A DNA stretch of 64,000 nt. It comes from Heterostelium album PN500 (lineage: Eukaryota; Evosea; Eumycetozoa; Acytosteliales; Acytosteliaceae). The stretch lies in NCBI RefSeq assembly GCF_000004825.1, contig NW_008805064.1, forward strand, positions 1 to 64,000, written 5' to 3'. A program made the translations under genes and the position numbers. Shown piece by piece: positions 24,501 through 36,650 of the stretch. The notes under the pieces were generated by a model, which searched no databases, was not told the origin of the DNA, and saw only the letters and a program-made list of their open reading frames with translations. The stretch's first letter is position 1. Each line of letters opens with the position of its first letter.

Positions 24501-27500
24501 GAAGAACTGAAATGTCAAATGAAATTGAATTCATTTATGATTACTCTCTCTTGTCTGAAAACAACTTTGAAGTTTGTACGATATCTCCAACCAGTGAATA
24601 TTTGACAGTTTGTGCACCAGATTCAATCAAATCAATCACAAATCAATTGGAAAGAATGATGATTGCATCAACCTCATATTCAGTTTCAGATGATTTTGAA
24701 TTCTATTATCTCTCAAAACCAACAGGACTTCGATTCATCCAAGAATATCCAGATTTCACAGGACTTGTAATTTCAAAATTCAATTATCAACTTTGTGATA
24801 TAAAATTGATAAACTTGGGTCAATCTGCAACTTTCGATCCAAATGATGCATCTTTATCTTCAATTTGTTCAGATTCTGGACCAATAATCAAGTCTATTTC
24901 CAAAACAAATGGAAAAGCAATTGGTGGTGATACCATTACAATCAATGGATTTAGATTCACATCAGATATGATCATTAAAATTGGTGGAATCGATTGTCAA
25001 ACAACAAATGTTATTAGTTCCACTCAAATTAAATGTATTACACCTCCCAATATTGGATTCAATTTAGCAATTACCAGCAACATTCCAATCAACCAACAAT
25101 CCCAATTCACATTTTCATATGATGAACCATTGGTTTATGAAATTTCACCAAAGATTATTAATTCCAATGGACAACAAATCTCTATATTTGGTGAGAATTT
25201 TGGACCATCATCACAACAATCAAACTCTTTGATTTCTATTGGATCAATTCCATGTGTATTTGGTCCCAATAGTTTCTGGAGTGATTCATTAATTGTTTGT
25301 TCAGTTCCATCTGGAAGTGGAATATTCAAAACTATTTCAATTACAATCAATCAATTTGAAATATACAACAATGTTTCAAAAAGAACATTCAACTATCTTG
25401 CACCAGATATTCAAAGCATTTCACAAAACCATGGTGATCCATTTGATTGGATATTGGTCAGAGGAAATGGATTCAATAACAAATCACAAATCTATTTTAA
25501 TAATTCTCAGAGTGATATCATCTCTTTTGCATCTGATTATATTTATACACAGGTTCCACATGGTGTTGGAAAGAATATTCAAATATCAATTGAAAGTGGA
25601 AATCAAAAATCAAACAATTTCAAATTCGATTATGATCAACCAATTTTAGAATTCATCAATCCAAAGATTCTTCCTACAACTGGTGGTATCATCAGATTAA
25701 ATGGTTATGGATTTGGAAATTCTTATTTCGGAAACATAACTTTTGGTATGAAAAACATAAGTTGTGTATTCTTGTCTGATATCATTGAATGTCCAATCCC
25801 AGCTGGAATCGGAAAAGATATTCCATTTAATTTCAATATTGAAGGTCAACCATTGATTTCATTAATTCCATCAAACTTCTCATATTCAAGACCAATCATT
25901 GAAAAGACTGAATTTAATTCTGGAAGTGTGACTATTTTTGGTCAAAATTTCATTCCATCTGGAATTGAATTAAATCCACTCAAGAGTTATGTCACACTCT
26001 TCAAAGATAATGTGATTTCAACTCAATGTAGTTCAATAATATTCACAAACAATCAACAGATCATCTGTAATTTCGATCAATCATTTATTGTCAGATCAAT
26101 ATTTGTTACAATTGGTGGTCAAACATCATCGATATATCATCCAACATTACTGATTAGTCTTTATCTTTACATTGACCAACAAATAAGTGGAATTAAAACA
26201 AATGTTCCAGTAACATCTGAATCAGTTTCAGTTGCAATTTCTTCAGATTCAAAATTGATCCAAAATATCAAAGTTGATTCAAAAGGATATATTTCATTCA
26301 ATGCAACTCTGGGAACATTCAATTTGATATATTCGACAACATCACCAACATTAATTCCGATTATCAATGATATCACAATTCAAGTGACATCCACCCAACC
26401 AACAAACTACAATCATGCTTTCTATCAATGGAATTCAGGAACAACTTTATCACCAGTTAAATTCTACTCATCAACACCAGGAAGTTATCTATCACTTCCC
26501 GTTGGAATATTCAACAATATTGCATCGATTTTCAATTCAATTGGATCTTTCATATCAACAAGCTCTCTGAATGTAATACTCTATAAATCAGATGGAACAA
26601 TTGTTTCTTCAAATCAACTATCGAATGGAGTTACAATTGATAAAATCGAAGTATCATCACCAAGTTTCTTCACACCATTGCAAAATATTAATTGTGTTGA
26701 ACAATCGATAACATTCACAAACAACTATATGAATCAAACTCCACAATTGATTCTTTCAAATTATGGAACATTAACTTGTACTGCTGATAATCCACAAATT
26801 TCTTCTATGACCTGTTCCATTCCAGCAGCCACAGGAACAATATCGCTCCAATGGAATGGTTATACAAGTGCCAATACTTTTAATTTACAACCAAAAGGTA
26901 AGATTAAACAAATATTTGATTACCAATAACATTGCTAACCATTTTTATTCCCATCAGAAATTGTATTTGGATATGTTTATAATGATCTCAATTCAAACAA
27001 TATATTTGACCAAAATGAACCTGTCATTTCAAATGCACAAATTACATTAAGTAAAACTACTGAAGTCTCAATAACTTCTACCAACTCACAAGGATATTAT
27101 TCAATTCCAAACATTACACCTGGACAACAATACTTGATGTCTCTTGACCCGATTACAGGATACATTGCACCAATGGACAAGATCACTTTCCTTGAAAACA
27201 GTTGTCCATCACCAACTCAAGTCAATTTTGCAGTGAAACCACTCTCATCCAATGGATGTGTTGGTTACATTTCAAGTGCTTCATCAAACAAATTGACAAT
27301 CCAAGCTGGATTAAATAGTCTCACATCATATGGTTGGTGTAAATCACCATCAATCTGCACAAATCAATTCACGTCAGTCACACTACCACCAAGATGTGTC
27401 TACACATATGACTCAACAAACAATGAAATCACAGTTTCGCTAGGTGGACAATCCAATATAAACCTTTACAATGATCCTTCTATTACAGGTGTTCAAAAAA

Positions 27501-30500
27501 ATTCAGTAATCACCAGCAGTGTAAGTTTGGTTTTCAAACAAAGCAATGGTGTAGTAATCAGCACACTAACACCTGACAGCAAAGGAAATGTTTCAATATC
27601 TCTTCAATATGATTCATATATTGTTTCAGTGATCAGCACCAATACACAATTGTTCCCAATTTTAGACAATATTCCATTCCAACTCAACAGTGTAAATCCA
27701 TTCTTCAATAGCTCCATTGGATTTATCACTTGGAAATATAACACAAACTACCCACTTGTCAAATTCTACCAAACAACAAATTTCTCAGGAATTGTACTTT
27801 CACTTCCTCTTGGTATTTATAACAGCACCACCTTGAATGCATTAAATTGGAATATGAAAACACTTTCATACAAATCTACAACCGATATCAATGTTTTTAT
27901 CTTTAATGGTGGAATCTCACCCATTACTGAAAACCCTTTAATTGGAAATGTTCCATTGACAACCCCATCTGGTTCTCAGTTCCAAATTATTGATAATGGT
28001 AAATCATCACTATTATAATTTATATTTTAAATTCAATATTTTAATGCTTCATATATTTAATTTTTTTAGCAATGTTTAGAAAACCAATTTTTTCAGATTT
28101 CAAAAGCTCTGGAAATCCAGTTACATTTACAAATTACTATATAACTTTGCCAGTTATTAGGATTGGAGGTACTGTATTCTTTTTTATAAAAATTTTATAA
28201 AATTAACCATTTTATTAATTATTTTTTCTTATTTAAACTGGTTTAGATGTAAATAGAAATCCAATTGATTGTCAGAGTTCAAATTTAAATTCAATGTCAT
28301 GTCAATTCCCATTATTGCCTGCAGGAGCTTCCGCTATCCTTGTATATCTCAATGGTTTTAAATTATATCCAAATATTGCTATCACATATGCAGGTAAACT
28401 AAATTTATAAAAATTCAAAACTCTTAATATTATAGCTAATTTCAATTTTTTAGCATCAACTATCTCTGGAAGAGTTTTTGTTGATTCAAATCAAGATAAT
28501 CAATATAATAGTGGAGAAACATTGTTAAATAATATTGCAATCGGATTAAACTCTCCCACCACTACTTACACAACAAGTTCAGATGCATCAGGAACATATC
28601 AATTCATAGCATCACTGGATATCTTGTATACATTGATTATAACAACACCTCCAAGCTCATACATGATACCATTACAATCTCAAACAGTTTACGCTTCATA
28701 TTCAACCCAAAATAACTTGGTTGTAAACATTGGAGTTGTTCCAATATCAGCAGCAGGTTGTAGTGGAACCATCAAAACAGCAAATGGTCAAACCATGAAT
28801 ATCCAATATGGTTCATTTGACTTGACTTTGTATGGTTGGTGTAAATCTCCATCGATCTGTAAGAATCCATTTACATCGATTACAATTCCACCGGCTTGTC
28901 AGAGTAAAATTGTAAACAATGTTTTGACCATTGGTTATCTATGTTCATACAGAGGATTTACATTTGATTCAATTGGATTAAATTCTTATAGTAGTTCAGG
29001 CTTCCCGGGAGTAAGTACAAACATTACATAATTAATAAATTCAAAATAAAAAAATATATTAACCTAATACTTACTATTCACTAGTATACATACTATTGGT
29101 CAGTTTGTGGGATCAATCCAACATGTTCTCCATATTCCAATACAGCACAATCTTGTCAAAGTGGATTATACTACAGTACTGGTAAAATTAGTAGTGGAAC
29201 ATGGTCTAAAAATGGTAAGAATATCCACTTTTCAATTTTTATTTTTATTAAATTAATTCTTTTTTTTTTCCATTCTTATAAATAAAGATACTGGAAGTGG
29301 AGTTCAAGTAAAATACACCAATGGAGAAACAATAAGCTGCACAACTGGTAGAGAGATGACAGTTCATATATCATGTGGTGCCACATCAAAAGCAATTTCC
29401 TCTTACGAATATCCATCAGCAAGTTGCAAATACCATTCACACATGACATCTCCGTTGGCATGTGGAAATTTCCCAGCCCAAGATTGTGGAGTTGGTGATT
29501 TACAATTCTATGCACTATCAAAGTTAGTACCATATAAATTTAATATCAAAGAAATAATTCCTAATATTTTACAAAAATTAACTTATGATTTTTATAGTAA
29601 AACATATACTATGAGTATCTCTGATACTGATACTAAATTTACATTTTCAATTTGTTCGACTTCAGTAAACAATGTTTGTACAAATGATGGTGGAGGTGAT
29701 ATTTCAGCATGCTATGGTCCTTACTACGTGAATAGCAATGGAATCAATCTTGGATACTATATACGTTATGGTAAATATTCAACAGCAACTTGGAGCGCTG
29801 TTACCAACTATATCGGTGCAAAGGTGACCTATTCATACTCTGATACTCAATTAATAAGTTGCTCAAATGGAAGTAAGTTTGCAATGGAAGTGAATTTAAT
29901 TTGTGGAGATGATTATGAACCTTTGAGGATTAACAATGGAGCATGTAGTGAAATCACCTACTTGTATACACCTCAAGCATGTCCAACAGTCATTCCAAAT
30001 TGTCAATTCAATGGAATGGACTTCTCATCACTTGCAAAGTAATTATTTACAATAACAGATGGCATCGTACTTTATCATTTTTAGTAATAGCAATTCTATA
30101 AGAACAACATACGGACGCAAAATAACAGGATATAATAATCAACCTGTATGTATGTATAATGAGGATCAAATTCAAGAAAAATAATTATTCACTCTTTTAT
30201 TTACTTTTCAAATATTTAGAAAAATGTATTCTTCAAAATTTGTGGTACTCCATATACCTGTATATTCAATGGTATCAACACCCAAAGTTGTACATCATCA
30301 CCTTCATCTCCAACAGTCCTCACAACCCAATCAACTCTCAACACCGGTGTTTGGTCAATTTTGAGTAAGATAAAGAAATCAATAATGTTTAATACATAAA
30401 TATATTAATTATTTTTTGAAACAGAGCGTGGTCAAGGTGCCCAAGTTGTTTATTCTGGTGGTGCTTGTGAAACTGGTGGAACAACCAAAACAATAACAAT

Positions 30501-31355
30501 TGAATTTTATTGTGGTTCCATTTTCACTTTGATAGGAATTTCTGAACCAGCACCATGTCAAGTAATTATTTCTTATTATACTCCTCTTGCTTGTACACCA
30601 ACCAAAGTTCCAAACTGTCAATTTGGTGGATTTGATTTCTCAGCACTTTCTCAGTGTGTATATTAATATATTTCTTATGAATCTAATATAAAGAGAACTT
30701 TTTTTTAATCTCTTGAATGGTTCAATAATCAAAAATTATAACTAACAATATAAATATCCAAAAAAATATAGAACTCAATACAGTGTAATCGGATACACTG
30801 GTGCTGATAAATACACATATTCTTTTAGTGTTTGTGGATCTGCGCCAACTTGCACAACAAATTTGAAAACCAATGGTATTTCTGTTTGCCAACAAGGTAC
30901 TGGTTTCTTTGAAGATATTGGTCAAACATTAAGTGGTGTATGGGCACCAAATGGTAAATATATTAAATCTATCCCAATCATTTAGTTAAAATGATATGCT
31001 TATTTTTATATAAAATAAAACAGCAACAGGAACAGGTGTTCAAGTTACCTACTATGGAAGAAAAGATGGAGCTTTATCAAACTATGGAAGACTAACAACC
31101 ATTCATATTTCATGTGGTGAGACTCACGAAGCAGTAAGCGCCTACGAAATACTAAATTGCAATTATGATATCAACTTTAAAACACCATATGCATGCTCTT
31201 CTTCATCCAGTTTGATGTCAACTGAAAACAGAATGATTGATAACAGATCGTCAACACTCAACGACAACGTAATCAATACCGATTTCATTGCAATCGATCC
31301 ATATCTCCCAATTAAAAACTCATCATTATTCGAACTCCAACTGATATTATCATAA
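18555..31355 (+). CDS. Giant secreted IPT/TIG - DNase II - MRH protein (3777 aa)
   Basis: Twenty-two exons join in frame: 18555-18894, 18955-19512, 19577-19849, 19930-20475, 20554-20817, 20879-21963, 22028-22385, 22448-22632, 22708-22794, 22859-26897, 26958-27998, 28070-28168, 28247-28393, 28454-29010, 29085-29214, 29288-29522, 29598-30038, 30085-30145, 30220-30364, 30425-30653, 30772-30953, 31024-31355. A signal peptide is followed by about nine IPT/TIG repeats (to about 830). A DNase II domain (about 842-1250) shows DVLWWLQIYL, HIMHSFPGFP, the catalytic GTDHSKLAY, CIGDLNRHKG and RGGTVLCF. A unique region and about five more IPT/TIG repeats follow, then SdrD_B-like modules (GYVYNDLNSNNIFDQNE; GRVFVDSNQDNQYNSGE), beta/gamma-crystallin-like segments, and three to four MRH-like repeats (about 3195-3720). 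No C-terminal membrane anchor is evident. The prediction is an extracellular or lysosomal acid endonuclease on an adhesive scaffold. Domain calls rest on motif recognition. Confidence 0.85.
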
Positions 31356-31415
31356 AATTAAACAATCTTGAATTAGAAAGACTTTCAAAACTTAAATAAA
31401 TCATCAAAATTACTT

Positions 31416-31762
31416 TTACCAACTATTTATCTTATTTCTGTTCTGTATCATAGCAATCATCTCTACCATAAACCAAACGATCGTCAACTCTATCAGTTTG
31501 TTGGCGACTGGCGCAGCAATGTTTTTGAGTAGCGATTGCAACACGTTCGACGCCAGCACTCTAAAAAAAAATTAAAAAAATTAAAAACAAAAATTAACTT
31601 TGCAATATTTCTGAAGTGATAAAATATATTTTTATTTATATACATTTAAATTGATTTAAAAGAAAACAATTAATAGGATGTCCAATAACCTTGGTTTAGG
31701 ATTACTTGATTCAATCTGTTTGCCATTGATTCATATAGTGATTGGCAGTACTCCGGTGTCAT
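31416..31762 (-). CDS. Small unknown gene or host-gene C-terminal fragment (71 aa)
   Basis: Exons 31762-31690 and 31558-31416 join in frame (donor GTTATT is weak; acceptor TAGAG). The product starts MTPEYCQSLYESMANRLNQ and ends in a helical stretch LASNVLQSLLKNIAAPVANK...IQNRNKINSW. Exon 2 is much richer in G+C than its surroundings, as host exons are here. More coding-like sequence upstream (DAIHSKLNRALK near 31790-31820) hints that it is the end of a larger gene. No family is recognised. Confidence 0.35.
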
Positions 31763-31893
31763 TTCATATCACCACTATTAACATTATTTAAGAGCTCTAT
31801 TGAGTTTGGAATGAATGGCATCTAGTATATATATTTATCTCAAGAATACCCAAGAATTTTAAAAAACATTCAGGTCCTGACTGGTTTGTTTAT

Positions 31894-32427
31894 TGTTCTA
31901 AAATTAACATTTTAGAATTATAATAACCAAATCAACTGACACTTCAATAATTTATTAAGAATTCAACTATCACAATTCAAACAGTTTATGGACACGATTT
32001 CAAATAACTTAAATTAATAATCCAGCTGTTTAACAATAATTAAATATATTAGAATAATATCAACATACAGTGAATCAACAAAATATCAATCTACCAAAGT
32101 TAACATAAAGAAATAACCAACAAGTTAATCTACAATGAATACCAAACTAGTTAATCAAGAACAGATTTCTGAGATTGAGCAACTGCACTGGTCGAAGAAA
32201 TCCAACAGTATAAATACCTTGGAAATCCATTATAGAAATGAATTAATTATTCAACATTATTCAACATTACCAAATATTATTCTTATCTTCAAATTGTAAA
32301 ATAAATAAATTATTATCTTTAAATATTATACTGTAAATTATATCTCTAAACTTTATTACATTCATTAAATCTATATTCCTCGTACCAGAACTATTCCTAA
32401 AGTAATTCCTAATCTTATATCAAAGTT
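31894..32427 (+). repeat. 5' LTR
   Basis: The 534 bases, from TGTTCTAAAATTAAC to TATATCAAAGTT, match 59167-59700 except at about two positions. A TATAAATA-like box (AGTATAAATACC) lies near 32208. Confidence 0.85.
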
Positions 32428-33309
32428 AACATAAAAGAAACAAACCAACTAAAAGATGTCCCACAGCAGATTCATCTTTTTTTTACCATCCCATATTAAT
32501 TTTCGACTTCCACCACACTAATTTTTCAATTTCAAAATTTTTTTCAAAGTTAACTTGCTTCCACTCATATAAAAATTTCAAAACTTTGTGTGACAGAGAT
32601 CACAAAACATGCATTTTTCAGCTTTTTTTTGACTTAAAAAAAAAATTTTTATACAATTTTATGTAAATAAAAAAAAAATAATAAGATTTTAAATATTTTT
32701 CTAAATAACTTCATATTATCTTATTTAAACTCATAAATCTATTTTTTTAATTTATTTTAAAATTTAATTCAATTATTTGTTGTATTTTTAATTTTTTTTT
32801 TTTTTTTTTTTTTTTTTCGAAAAAATTCGAAAATTAAATTGAATTTTTTTTTATTTCATTCATTTTTTTTAAAATTAAATTAAGATAATAATATTTTTTT
32901 TTTTTTTTTGAATTAAGATGAAATAACAGGGTATAGAATGATACAGCAAATAACGAAAAAGATATATGATATACTTTTTTTTTACTACGATTCAACAAAA
33001 TTTAGGTTTCAAAAAAAAAAAAAAAATAAAGTATTTTACGGGCGATTTTAAATTAATATGAGGGAAAAAGGGGAAAATTAAAATTTTTATGGGGAGGGGA
33101 GGGGGGATTACTCCAACCCACCTTCATATTATCATTTAACCATTCCAAAATTTTGAATTGAAATTTTTTATTTTTATTTTTGGGGTTGGGGGGGGGTTTA
33201 CTGGCGTCATTAATTTTATATGGGGGATAATTGGTAAAAAAAAGAAAAATTTCCTGTGCAATTAAACACATCCATTCCAACCACTAACGACGAAACTAAC
33301 TCGGGTCAA
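32428..33309. other. Leader region behind the 5' LTR
   Basis: No gene is supported. The stretch holds long T tracts (for example 32794-32818), the GAATTTT-rich segment around 32820-32900 and two G-rich patches (33091-33106 and 33182-33196). It is read as the untranslated leader of the LTR element, possibly with additional insertions. Confidence 0.45.
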
Positions 33310-33972
33310 ATGGCTGACATTCCTCCAACTGAAAACCAAGCGGAAACCAATGTTTCTGACAACACTATGTCCATAACAAACCCACTCAATGCAACAAGTA
33401 CGACCAATACCAATGCAATTGAACCAACTCCATTAAGCGCGTCCAGCGCCGGAGATATCCAAAGTGCGACCAGCACCAATGTAATCAATAGTGGTTCTCC
33501 AAGTTTAAACCAAAGTGCGACCAGCACCAATGCAACCAATAATGGTTCTCCAAGTTTAAACCAAAGTGCGACCAGCACCAATGCAATCAATAGTGGTTCT
33601 CCAAGTTTAAACCAAAGTGCGACCAGCACCAATCCAACCAATGGTGGTTCTCCAAGAACAACTGTCACCAACGGTAATCTAAGTACTACGAGTACCATTA
33701 ACAATGTTCCAAACTTGCCAAGTATTTCAAATACCAACAAGAATGCTCCTAGCATTTCCAATCACGGAACAAGTCCCAACCGCAATGTGAGCACCAACTC
33801 CTATGATAAAGGACATCAATACCACCGATACGAATCCGAAGATTCTAATTCCGAATCCGAAGACGACTATGATGATGATAACAATCATCGTAGGAAAAGA
33901 TCGAAGAGGGAGATTGGTAGAATAGCTTTCCAAGATCCATCTGATCCAGAATCATCCGACTCAGACACCTCC
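33310..33972 (+). CDS. Ser/Thr/Asn-rich frame, probable Gag N-terminal part (fossil)
   Basis: The first ATG (MADIPPTENQ) opens a low-complexity frame. It contains about four copies of a 17-residue repeat (SATSTNxxNxGSPSLNQ; 51-base unit, about 33463-33657), then an acidic Ser/Asp region and an RRKRSKR basic patch. Its position behind the 5' LTR and leader suggests it belongs to the Gag of the LTR element; this is inference, as no diagnostic Gag motif is present. It ends where transposon X begins. Confidence 0.45.
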
Positions 33973-34311
33973 TCTAGAAATGAAATTTGGACAATACTAA
34001 TGTCCAAATCGAAGAGCATATTAAATTGCACAAATTATGATCTTTTTAACCCATTTTTCAAGAATCAATTTGAAAAAAGATTTTTTAAAATTATTCAAAA
34101 AAAAAAACCCACTAAAAAAATTGTTTTGTTTTGCCGACACTCAAAGTTAATTATTATTTTTTTTAACTATGTCTTTACTAGTAGAAGTAAAAAGTATAAA
34201 TTGAAACAAATGAGACTGAATATTCATTCTATTATACTCAACTCTTGTTTAAAAGCAATTCTTCATATTCTGTTTTTTATTTCTATCTTTAACTAAATTT
34301 ATAATAGTATA

Positions 34312-35145
34312 ATGAATTATAATATTTTTGACTTTATTTACACCCCAAAAAAAACCACACCACAAACACCAATTCAGCCCAATTCCGACAGTGGTGTTTC
34401 AAATTTATCATCTATTTTGTCTGTTACAAACACCCCCACAAAATATGTATCGAAAAATTTTTCAAATTTATTAGAAGATGAATGTTCCACCCCTTTTTTA
34501 AATTTGTTTCCAGATTTATTAGAATCAACTGATATTAATCAACAAAACGATCAGTGTGATCAGTCATCTTCTCTTAATGACACACCAGTAGTCACCCGTC
34601 CATTCGTTAATATGTTGGTGGACGGGAAGACATATCACAGAAAATACAGAAATTCGTGGTATAGCGGAGTGATAGTCAGTGTGAATCCAACAGAGAAGTC
34701 AGCCATTATCGAATACGATGAAGGGCTGACGAAAGAGAAACTTTCATTCGACCGCTTGCGACTCCATAGAGACTCTGAGGAGCGCGATCATTTTAATCTT
34801 GGAGAAATGGTCACTGTATACGATGAGCGACCACCTTCAGCTCGTGCCAAGAAACAATCAAAAGGTGTTCAAACAAAAAAAAAAACAATAAAAAATAATA
34901 ATAATAATAATAATAAACAAATCAAATCAACAAAAACAACAAAAGCAATAAAACCAACAAAAACAACAAAAGAAAAAAAAATCCCTGGTTTCCTGGTTGA
35001 CGGTATTATCATTGGGTCAACTGTAGATAAAACTAAAGGTATTGAATATGAGGTGAAATTATTAGACTCACCTAGTAGAGGAGTAACAAAAAAATTTTCA
35101 TATAAGTTGGTATACTCTTATGAAAACTTTTCTCAACAAGAATAA
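34312..35145 (+). CDS. Double Tudor/Agenet-like protein of element X (277 aa)
   Basis: A single-exon frame. After a Ser/Thr-rich N-terminus come a Tudor/Agenet-like module (about 100-152: GKTYHRKYRNSWYSGVIVSV, then IIEYDEG), a second segment beginning FNLGEMVTVYDE, a Lys/Asn/Thr-rich linker, and a further module near the end (LVDGIIIGSTVDKTKG, EYEVKLL). Such barrels usually bind methylated histone tails or nucleic acid. It lies directly upstream of the element X transposase on the same strand, the same order as in element Y, so it is probably an element-encoded accessory factor. The fold is inferred from the hydrophobic and aromatic pattern only. Confidence 0.6.
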   Translation: MNYNIFDFIYTPKKTTPQTPIQPNSDSGVSNLSSILSVTNTPTKYVSKNFSNLLEDECSTPFLNLFPDLLESTDINQQNDQCDQSSSLNDTPVVTRPFVNMLVDGKTYHRKYRNSWYSGVIVSVNPTEKSAIIEYDEGLTKEKLSFDRLRLHRDSEERDHFNLGEMVTVYDERPPSARAKKQSKGVQTKKKTIKNNNNNNNKQIKSTKTTKAIKPTKTTKEKKIPGFLVDGIIIGSTVDKTKGIEYEVKLLDSPSRGVTKKFSYKLVYSYENFSQQE

Positions 35146-35216
35146 ATAAGTTTAATTTATCAAGTTTTTTTAATTATTATAAATAAAAATGTTCTAAAGA
35201 TATATACAATTTCTCA

Positions 35217-35250
<34 letters not shown>

Positions 35251-36547
35251 CTGATACAACATCAATTAAAATTATTTTAAATAATAATAATTATATTTTG
35301 ATAAATTTATAAAAATGAGTAATAAAGTTACATGTGCAGACTGTAACAAAGAATTTTATAATTCTAAGTTTAACCAACATTGTTGTACTGTATTATCGGA
35401 GATGTACAGAGAGTTAAAGGAAATTAAAGATGAAGTTTTAGTAAGACCTAGTTGGTTGAATATGAATAAAAATAGCAATAACAATAACAATAACAATAGC
35501 AATAGCAATAGCAATAGCAATAGTGAAGTTGGATCTCGAGATCCTATGATTATTGAAAATGTTATAGATGATATCACAATGGAAGATTACAATAACGATG
35601 GAATGATTATGAATAGTAATGATGATCCTTTAGAATCATTACCAACCCTACAAATTGAACCTTGTGATAAGAAGAAAAAAAATAAATCAAAACCAACAAA
35701 TTCAACAACAATAGAAAACAATGATTTCACCGGTTTAGCACAATGTGTCATCCAAAAAACACCAGCAATAAACATAAATAGTCAATATAAGAACAACAAC
35801 GAACATTTTCATTTTAAATTAATTGATTATAGAAGTATTTTCAATATAAATGATAGACCTCACTTGTACGGAATTAAAGATCCTTACTCTTTAACATTTA
35901 AATGTTCAAAGTTAGTTGATGCCTACCTCTATAAAGGTAAGATATATTAATCATTATTCATTCTTCTATCACAGCTGTGATTTATTTATTATTCAATCAT
36001 CCACTGAGAATGATTGCTCTCTATCTATTTATTTATTTATTTATTTTTTATCCACCAATTATTCCTTAATTACTTTTTATAGGTCTATCAAGAGAAACAG
36101 TCATGAGTTTGGCAAGGGATCTTCTCAACATCGATGTCGATTTCGACCAGATTCTTGAAAAAGTAGAATTGACCTATTCACTAGTATGGAATAATGTTTA
36201 ATTGATTATACACTATTGGACACAGTTCTAACAATATTTTTATTTTATACATTTAGAATATTAAAAATACAGCAATCGAAGGTGAGTTAAACTTAAATGG
36301 GAAAATAAAATATTTTATAAGACCAGAGATTCTTATAGATATAATTGTATCAAATAAATATTTACTTTCCCATTTTAAATTTAATAACTCTACAAAACCA
36401 AACGTATTATTAATTGATGTGTTTATGGATTCTTTTGTATACTCCTTTAGTGGCAAGTCGGCCATGGGAGTCTATATCCAAATTTCATCAGAATCGATGA
36501 ACCGTTCGGATTTAAAAAAATTTAGGTAAGTTCGCACTACACAGAAA

Positions 36548-36650
36548 GCCCTACAAAACATCATTGTTTTTAACATGCCAAAAAAAGCAAAAATAATGAA
36601 AAATTTAATTTAAATTTTATTTATTTCGATTTTTCTCACTTTCAACCTCG
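36548..36650. repeat. Family B-related scrap in a transposase intron
   Basis: Inside the intron 36526-36686, the segment CCCTACAAAACATCATTG resembles 61301-61329, upstream of element B. The following AAATTTTATTTATTTCGATT resembles the 3' tail of copies A and B (about 42083 and 63764). Together this suggests a short non-autonomous relative of family B inserted in the intron. Confidence 0.35.

Noticed and set aside
33053-33280. 75-codon minus-strand frame in the LTR leader
   Set aside because: It arises from the complement of the G-rich patches; no start context, homologue or exon structure supports it.
33306-33761. Hydrophobic minus-strand frame with repeats
   Set aside because: It is antisense to the 17-residue Ser/Thr-rich repeats and has no independent support.
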